Shown: in pieces, positions 6,827 to 9,389 of the stretch
How the letters are laid out: every line of letters starts with the position of its first letter
How positions within the stretch are numbered: the stretch's first letter is position 1
From: an uncultured Oscillospiraceae bacterium
GTDB taxonomy: Bacteria; Bacillota; Clostridia; Oscillospirales; Oscillospiraceae
Length of the DNA stretch: 9,389 nucleotides
Assembly (NCBI GenBank): GCA_910578575.1
Contig: CAJTQP010000078.1
Location: forward strand, 1-9,389
Reading direction: 5' to 3'
Translations under genes and position numbers: made by a program
The notes under the pieces: model-generated
Database searches by the model: none
Told to the model about the DNA's origin: nothing
The model's input: only the letters and a program-made list of their open reading frames with translations

Positions 6827-7438
6827 ATGGAGCTGAACACACAAAAGGCGGAGTTTATCCGCTCTGCGGCCAGCCTGGCGGATTGCCCCAGGGACCGCCT
6901 GCCCCAAATCGCCTTTGCTGGGCGGTCCAATGTGGGCAAGTCCTCGGTGATCAACCGCCTGTTGCAGCGGAAAAACTTCGCACGGGTGGGCTCTGCCCCA
7001 GGGAAAACCACCCACATCAACTATTTTTTGATCGACCAGAAGGTCTACTTCGTGGACCTTCCCGGCTACGGCTACGCAAAGGTCTCCAAGCAGGAGCGGG
7101 CCCGCTGGGGCAAGCTCATGGAGCAGTGGTTTGCCGACACCAGCCTGCTCACCCTGGGCTTGCTTTTGGTGGATATGCGCCATAAGCCCACGGCAGACGA
7201 CTGCGTCATGTGCCAGTGGTTCCTGGACAGCGGCAAGCCTTTCGTGGTGGTGGCCAACAAGCAGGATAAATTGAAAAAAAGCCAGTTGGAGCCCAATCTG
7301 GCCCTGATCCGGGAGACCTTGGCGTTACCGGAGACCGTACCGGTCCTGCCCTTTTCTGCGGAAAAGGGCGTGGGCCGGGAGGAGCTGTTGGGTATCGTCC
7401 TGGACCACATCCGGAGGGAAAAGGAGGCAAGGGCATGA
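6827..7438 (+). CDS. engB: Ribosome biogenesis GTP-binding protein EngB/YsxC
   Basis: EngB (YsxC/YihA) is a TRAFAC-class GTPase needed for late assembly of the 50S subunit and is usually essential. The 203-residue product has G1 GRSNVGKS (32-39), a switch-I Thr in PGKTTHIN (Thr61/62), G3 DLPG (77-80) in the family block VDLPGYGYAKV, G4 NKQD (144-147) and G5 SAEKG (177-181). Most EngB proteins carry TKxD at G4; the NKxD here is the general GTPase form and should still read guanine. The Shine-Dalgarno GAGGAG (6817-6822) starts just after the lon stop, with a short 4-base spacer to ATG. Linkage lon-engB is also found in Bacillus subtilis (lonA-ysxC). The last codon overlaps the start of the next gene (ATGA at 7435-7438), so the two are probably translationally coupled. 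Confidence 0.97.
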   Translation: MELNTQKAEFIRSAASLADCPRDRLPQIAFAGRSNVGKSSVINRLLQRKNFARVGSAPGKTTHINYFLIDQKVYFVDLPGYGYAKVSKQERARWGKLMEQWFADTSLLTLGLLLVDMRHKPTADDCVMCQWFLDSGKPFVVVANKQDKLKKSQLEPNLALIRETLALPETVPVLPFSAEKGVGREELLGIVLDHIRREKEARA

Positions 7439-8121
7439 GACGTAATTGGGGAATGTTCCTATATGCCCTGCTGGGGGGCTTCTGTATCGGCCTGGGGGGC
7501 ACTGCCTTCCTGCGCATCAAGGACAGCTTCACCGGCGGCGTGGTGGTGGGGGCGCTGTTCTTCGCCATCGGCCTGTTTACGATATGTACCCGCGGCTATA
7601 ACCTTTTTACAGGGAAGGCATGCTACCTCTTCGACAACCCCCTGCCTGCTTATCTGCTGGATCTGGGGATCATCTGGCTGGGCAATTTCCTGGGCTGTAT
7701 GCTCATCGCTGCCCTGGAGCAGTGCACCAGCATCACCGGACCGTCGGGGATCAACGCGGTGGCGGCAGGATTGGTGGAGGGGAAGATGAACGCCTCCCTG
7801 CTGAGCCTGTTCGTCCTGGCCATCCTGTGTAACATCTGCATCTTCATTGCGGTGAACGGCTATGCCAAGAATCCCCACCAACTGGGGAAGTACTTATCCC
7901 TGTTTTTGGGGGTGACGGTGTTCATCCTCTGCGGCACGGAGCATAGCATTGCGGATATGTATTATTGGAGTGTATCCGGGGTACTGTATGACCAGCCAGG
8001 GGAGTCCCTGCTGCGCATTGTGGTGGTGTCCCTAGGCAATGTGGTGGGCGGCCTGTTTCTCCCCCTGGTGGAGAAGTGGAAGGCCTACCTGGATGCCAAG
8101 GAGGCCGCCGGGGTTTCCTGA
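7435..8121 (+). CDS. Short formate/nitrite transporter (FNT) family channel
   Basis: FNT proteins are pentameric, aquaporin-like membrane channels that pass formate, nitrite, hydrosulfide or lactate as anion or acid. The hydrophobic 228-residue product shows six probable membrane spans: about 7-26, 33-53, 73-94, 121-141, 150-168 and 193-212. The diagnostic block GTEHSIADMYY (167-177) contains the conserved pore His170, and GNVVGG (201-206) is the usual last-helix motif. The first half-helix loop reads YNLFTGKACYLF (55-66), closest to the NirC-like LFTG form but with Lys61 following. It lacks the N-terminal amphipathic extension of FocA and is about 50 residues shorter than typical. AAGGAGG at 7421-7427 lies 7 bases before ATG, and the ATG overlaps the engB stop. 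A terminator follows 7 bases after the stop, making this the last gene of the unit. The substrate cannot be decided from sequence. Confidence 0.88.
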   Translation: MRRNWGMFLYALLGGFCIGLGGTAFLRIKDSFTGGVVVGALFFAIGLFTICTRGYNLFTGKACYLFDNPLPAYLLDLGIIWLGNFLGCMLIAALEQCTSITGPSGINAVAAGLVEGKMNASLLSLFVLAILCNICIFIAVNGYAKNPHQLGKYLSLFLGVTVFILCGTEHSIADMYYWSVSGVLYDQPGESLLRIVVVSLGNVVGGLFLPLVEKWKAYLDAKEAAGVS

Positions 8122-8127
8122 CAGCAG

Positions 8128-8157
8128 AACGCGGCGCTGGAATGCGCCGCGTTTTTT
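8128..8157 (+). terminator. Strong rho-independent terminator after the FNT gene
   Basis: AACGCGGCGC (8128-8137) pairs perfectly with GCGCCGCGTT (8144-8153) around a 6-base loop (TGGAAT), and six Ts follow at 8152-8157. It begins 7 bases after the FNT stop and should end the lon-engB-FNT transcript. Confidence 0.92.
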
Positions 8158-8252
8158 GCAAGGGGGTATAAATCCCAAAACTCCCGGCAAACTATCCCGG
8201 AGAGCAGGTGGGGCTGTGTATGTCAGTTCCCAGCTCCGGGAAGGAGAACGCC

Positions 8253-8435
8253 ATGAAGGTCACTGTTGTGGACGGCTGCATTAGCTGCGGCCTATGCACC
8301 GAGGAGTATCCCGACCTCTTCACCATGAACGAGGAGGGGATCGCCCAGGCGGTGGGCCAAGTGCCCCCCGGCCAGGAGGACGATGCCCGCCAGGCGGCGG
8401 AGGACTGCCCGGTGAGCGTGATAAAAACAGAATGA
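8253..8435 (+). CDS. Small mono-cluster [4Fe-4S] ferredoxin
   Basis: This is an acidic 60-residue electron carrier. Cys9, Cys12 and Cys15 (CISCGLC) plus Cys52 followed by Pro53 provide exactly four ligands for one [4Fe-4S] cluster, as in the single-cluster ferredoxins of Thermotoga maritima or Desulfovibrio gigas. The Cys usually present in the CxxxCP continuation is Tyr19 here (TEEYPDLF), so neither a second cluster nor the disulfide known in some relatives can form. AAGGAG at 8241-8246 lies 6 bases before ATG 8253 and fixes the start; an in-frame GTG at 8208 has no comparable site and would precede a non-conserved extension. The gene lies between the FNT terminator and a long hairpin whose 5' arm begins at its own stop codon. 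Only a -10-like TATAAA (8167-8172) without a partner -35 was seen upstream, so its promoter is unclear. The redox partner is not evident from neighbours. Confidence 0.9.
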   Translation: MKVTVVDGCISCGLCTEEYPDLFTMNEEGIAQAVGQVPPGQEDDARQAAEDCPVSVIKTE

Positions 8436-8523
8436 AAGTACCGCCTCTTCGGAACGAAACGAAGAGGCGGTACTTTCATAAAGAAAGGGAAACTAGGACT
8501 TTTATCAATTTTCTTCTCAGAAC
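8423..8523 (-). ncRNA. Candidate small RNA, about 100 nt, minus strand
   Basis: Predicted from signals only. A perfect consensus promoter on the minus strand (-35 at 8559-8554, -10 at 8536-8531) should start transcription near 8523-8526. About 45 mostly unstructured, A- and U-rich bases follow. Then comes a 19-bp perfect hairpin (8478-8460 with 8451-8433, 8-base loop) and the U-rich tract TTCTGTTTTT (8432-8423), a good intrinsic terminator in this direction. No convincing ribosome binding site precedes the ATG inside the transcript, and the long minus-strand frame through this region runs antisense over the ferredoxin without family resemblance. The 3' end overlaps the last codons and stop of the ferredoxin gene. 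It matches no RNA family I recognise: too short for 6S RNA, and not a tRNA. It could act in trans, or in cis as antisense to the ferredoxin 3' end. Confidence 0.5.
8433..8478 (-). terminator. 19-bp perfect hairpin, terminator in the minus direction
   Basis: TGAAAGTACCGCCTCTTCG (8433-8451) and its exact reverse complement (8460-8478) enclose the loop GAACGAAA. On the minus strand the stem is followed by TTCTGTTTTT. On the plus strand it is followed by TAAAGAAAGG, with no T-tract. It is therefore best read as a minus-strand terminator. In the ferredoxin mRNA the same stem, which includes the stop codon, may serve as a 3'-end block or a weak terminator. Confidence 0.7.
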
Positions 8524-8530
8524 AGCATGA

Positions 8531-8559
8531 ATTATACGACAAAACCACCAAGCTGTCAA
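8531..8559 (-). promoter_or_regulatory. Perfect consensus promoter, minus strand
   Basis: Read on the minus strand, TTGACA (8559-8554), a 17-base spacer and TATAAT (8536-8531) match the SigA consensus at all twelve positions. The upstream side (8560-8600) is AT-rich, with A/T runs that could act as an UP element. An inverted repeat GGAAAA-N7-TTTTCC (8562-8580) abuts the -35 and is an operator candidate. No minus-strand protein gene lies downstream within a plausible distance. Confidence 0.75.
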
Positions 8560-8611
8560 GAGGAAAATCACGGTTTTTCCATTTAATTTGCAGGAATTCT
8601 GTCAAATAAAG

Positions 8612-8640
8612 TTGCGTTGGATTTCTACCCATGATACAAT
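8612..8640 (+). promoter_or_regulatory. Possible upstream promoter, extended -10
   Basis: TGA-TACAAT at 8632-8640 is an extended -10 (5 of 6 to TATAAT). The partner TTGCGT at 8612-8617, 17 bases upstream, keeps only the TTG of the -35. It would start transcription near 8647 and give the SLH gene a second, longer leader. It points away from the minus-strand promoter at 8531-8559. Confidence 0.4.
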
Positions 8641-8705
8641 AGGGGCCATCCTGGGGATTTGGAAGGAAGCCCATGAAAACGTGGTGGGAGGAAAAAAGTG
8701 ATGCG

Positions 8706-8734
8706 TTGACTTTTCCAGGAGAATACAGTAAACT
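8706..8734 (+). promoter_or_regulatory. Promoter for the SLH-domain gene
   Basis: TTGACT at 8706-8711 (5 of 6) and TAAACT at 8729-8734 (4 of 6) are separated by exactly 17 bases. Transcription would start near 8741 and give a leader of about 67 bases. The leader holds a small hairpin, CTGTCT (8750-8755) with AGACAG (8764-8769). Confidence 0.6.
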
Positions 8735-8807
8735 AAAGATATCATTGCGCTGTCTGTCGAATTAGACAGGGCGAGAAAAGAAAGCGATACAAAAGGAGGC
8801 GGTGCAG

Positions 8808-9389
8808 ATGAAATGCAGGCGGTTTTTGGGCCTGATCCTGGCGGTGCTGCTGCTGTGTTCCACCACAGCCTATGCCACCGGCGGGACAGCATCCGACCCT
8901 CTGGTCTCCCTGGACTATTTGAACAATACATATCAAAATGACCTGATCAAGCAGGTGGCGGAGCAGGTGGAGCGGGCGGTCTCCCTCTCCTACCAGGCCG
9001 CGGTGAACAAGCTGGAGGCGGGCGGCGGCGTCAGCAACGTGGACAGCAAGCGCTATAGCCGGGGGGACCGGCTCACCCTGTCCCAGGGCTCTGTGGTGAT
9101 CCTCAGCGCCGGTACCGCCCAGGGCTCTGCCAGTGGCGGCGTGTTCATCGACGCCACCACTGGCACGCAGGCCATGGAGCTGAGCCTGGAAGAGGGGCAC
9201 CGCTATCTGGTCAGCGAGGGTGCCACCGCCATGGTGACGGTGCGCTCTGACGCGGCGATGTTTTTCTGGGAAGGGGAGTGTGTGGTCCAGACCTCCGGAG
9301 AGGAAGCCACCCATTTTACCGATTTGGTTAGTACTGAGTGGTACTATACCTCTGCCTGCTTTGCCTACGTCCAGGGCCTGTTCACCGGG
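8808..9389 (+). CDS. Secreted S-layer homology (SLH) domain protein, 3'-truncated
   Basis: The gene is open to the right edge of the window; 194 residues are visible. It starts with a Sec signal peptide: MKCRRF, a hydrophobic core at about 7-17, and a probable type I cleavage after AYA at 23. A Cys at 17 (LLLC) lacks the small residue expected before a lipobox Cys, so a lipoprotein is less likely. Residues 30-160 include DPLVSLDYLN, a short amphipathic helix and a Gly/Ser/Thr-rich beta-like region (RGDRLTLSQGSVVILSAG) of unknown function. From His169 the sequence FTDLVSTEWYYTSACFAYVQG reads as the beginning of an SLH domain, which anchors proteins to secondary cell-wall polymers. AGGAGG at 8794-8799, 8 bases before ATG, fixes the start. 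It is probably a cell-envelope protein. The repeat number and any catalytic domain lie outside the window. Confidence 0.82.
   Translation, partial: MKCRRFLGLILAVLLLCSTTAYATGGTASDPLVSLDYLNNTYQNDLIKQVAEQVERAVSLSYQAAVNKLEAGGGVSNVDSKRYSRGDRLTLSQGSVVILSAGTAQGSASGGVFIDATTGTQAMELSLEEGHRYLVSEGATAMVTVRSDAAMFFWEGECVVQTSGEEATHFTDLVSTEWYYTSACFAYVQGLFTG

Larger units (their letters stand above)
8479..8807. other. AT-rich intergenic regulatory region
   Basis: This stretch without a recognised protein gene is clearly more AT-rich than the surrounding genes. It contains the 5' half of the candidate minus-strand RNA and its promoter, a divergent pair of start signals (minus at 8531-8559, plus at 8612-8640), the main SLH promoter at 8706-8734 and the SLH leader. 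The heptamer CTGTCAA occurs twice, at 8553-8559 and 8599-8605; the first copy is the minus-strand -35. A 30-codon ATG frame at 8673-8765 is the only small plus-strand ORF with a plausible ribosome binding site. No tRNA, IS element or CRISPR repeat was seen. Confidence 0.6.

Noticed and set aside
8208..8252. GTG start extending the ferredoxin by 15 residues
   Set aside because: It has no good ribosome binding site, whereas AAGGAG sits 6 bases before ATG 8253 and the family begins close to the first Cys motif.
8433..8478. Long perfect inverted repeat as an insertion-sequence end, MITE or CRISPR unit
   Set aside because: Only one copy is present, with an 8-base loop, no flanking direct repeats and no transposase; the U-tract on one strand fits a terminator better.
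8600..8605. Second minus-strand TTGACA as another promoter
   Set aside because: No acceptable -10 lies 16-18 bases further along the minus strand.
8192..8674. 160-codon minus-strand frame downstream of the consensus minus promoter
   Set aside because: Its ATG lies upstream of the predicted transcription start, the transcript should end at 8423, and the protein is mostly antisense to the ferredoxin. It does not explain the promoter.

Overview
The window looks like a chromosomal segment of a fairly GC-rich gut-type Clostridia, probably Oscillospiraceae/Flavonifractor-Oscillibacter-like. This is inference from gene order, strong AGGAGG-type ribosome binding sites, GC-rich codon choice, a TTG start on lon, and a secreted SLH-domain protein with a DPLVSLDYLN-type N-terminus. 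All protein genes read on the plus strand.

Layout. Positions 3-509 are the 3' part of a metallophosphoesterase. An extended -10 promoter then leads into tig (trigger factor, 628-2214), which has an unusual ~88-residue charged tail, and clpP (2269-2850). A strong hairpin (2861-2888) closes that unit. clpX (3000-4313) restarts from its own near-consensus promoter. It is followed by two leader hairpins, lon (TTG start, 4399-6816), engB/ysxC (6827-7438) and a short formate/nitrite-type channel (7435-8121) whose ATG overlaps the engB stop. A textbook terminator ends this second unit at 8128-8157. Next come a small mono-cluster ferredoxin (8253-8435), a 372-base AT-rich intergenic region, and the 5' part of a secreted S-layer-homology protein (8808 to the end).

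How the genes fit together. Trigger factor folds nascent chains at the ribosome. ClpXP and Lon are the two main ATP-dependent cytosolic proteolysis systems. EngB is a GTPase needed for 50S assembly. The first part is therefore a protein-birth/protein-death cluster comparable to the tig-clpX-lonB-lonA-ysxC block of Bacillus subtilis, but with clpP inserted and lonB absent. No CIRCE or CtsR operator was seen.

The most interesting signal is not a protein gene. On the minus strand, between the ferredoxin and the SLH gene, there is a perfect consensus promoter (TTGACA, 17 bases, TATAAT; plus-strand positions 8559-8531). About 45 bases downstream of its predicted start lies a 19-bp perfect hairpin followed by a U-rich tract, but only in the minus-strand direction. 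This predicts a free-standing ~100-nt small RNA (about 8523 to 8423) that has no obvious coding capacity and runs antisense into the 3' end of the ferredoxin mRNA.
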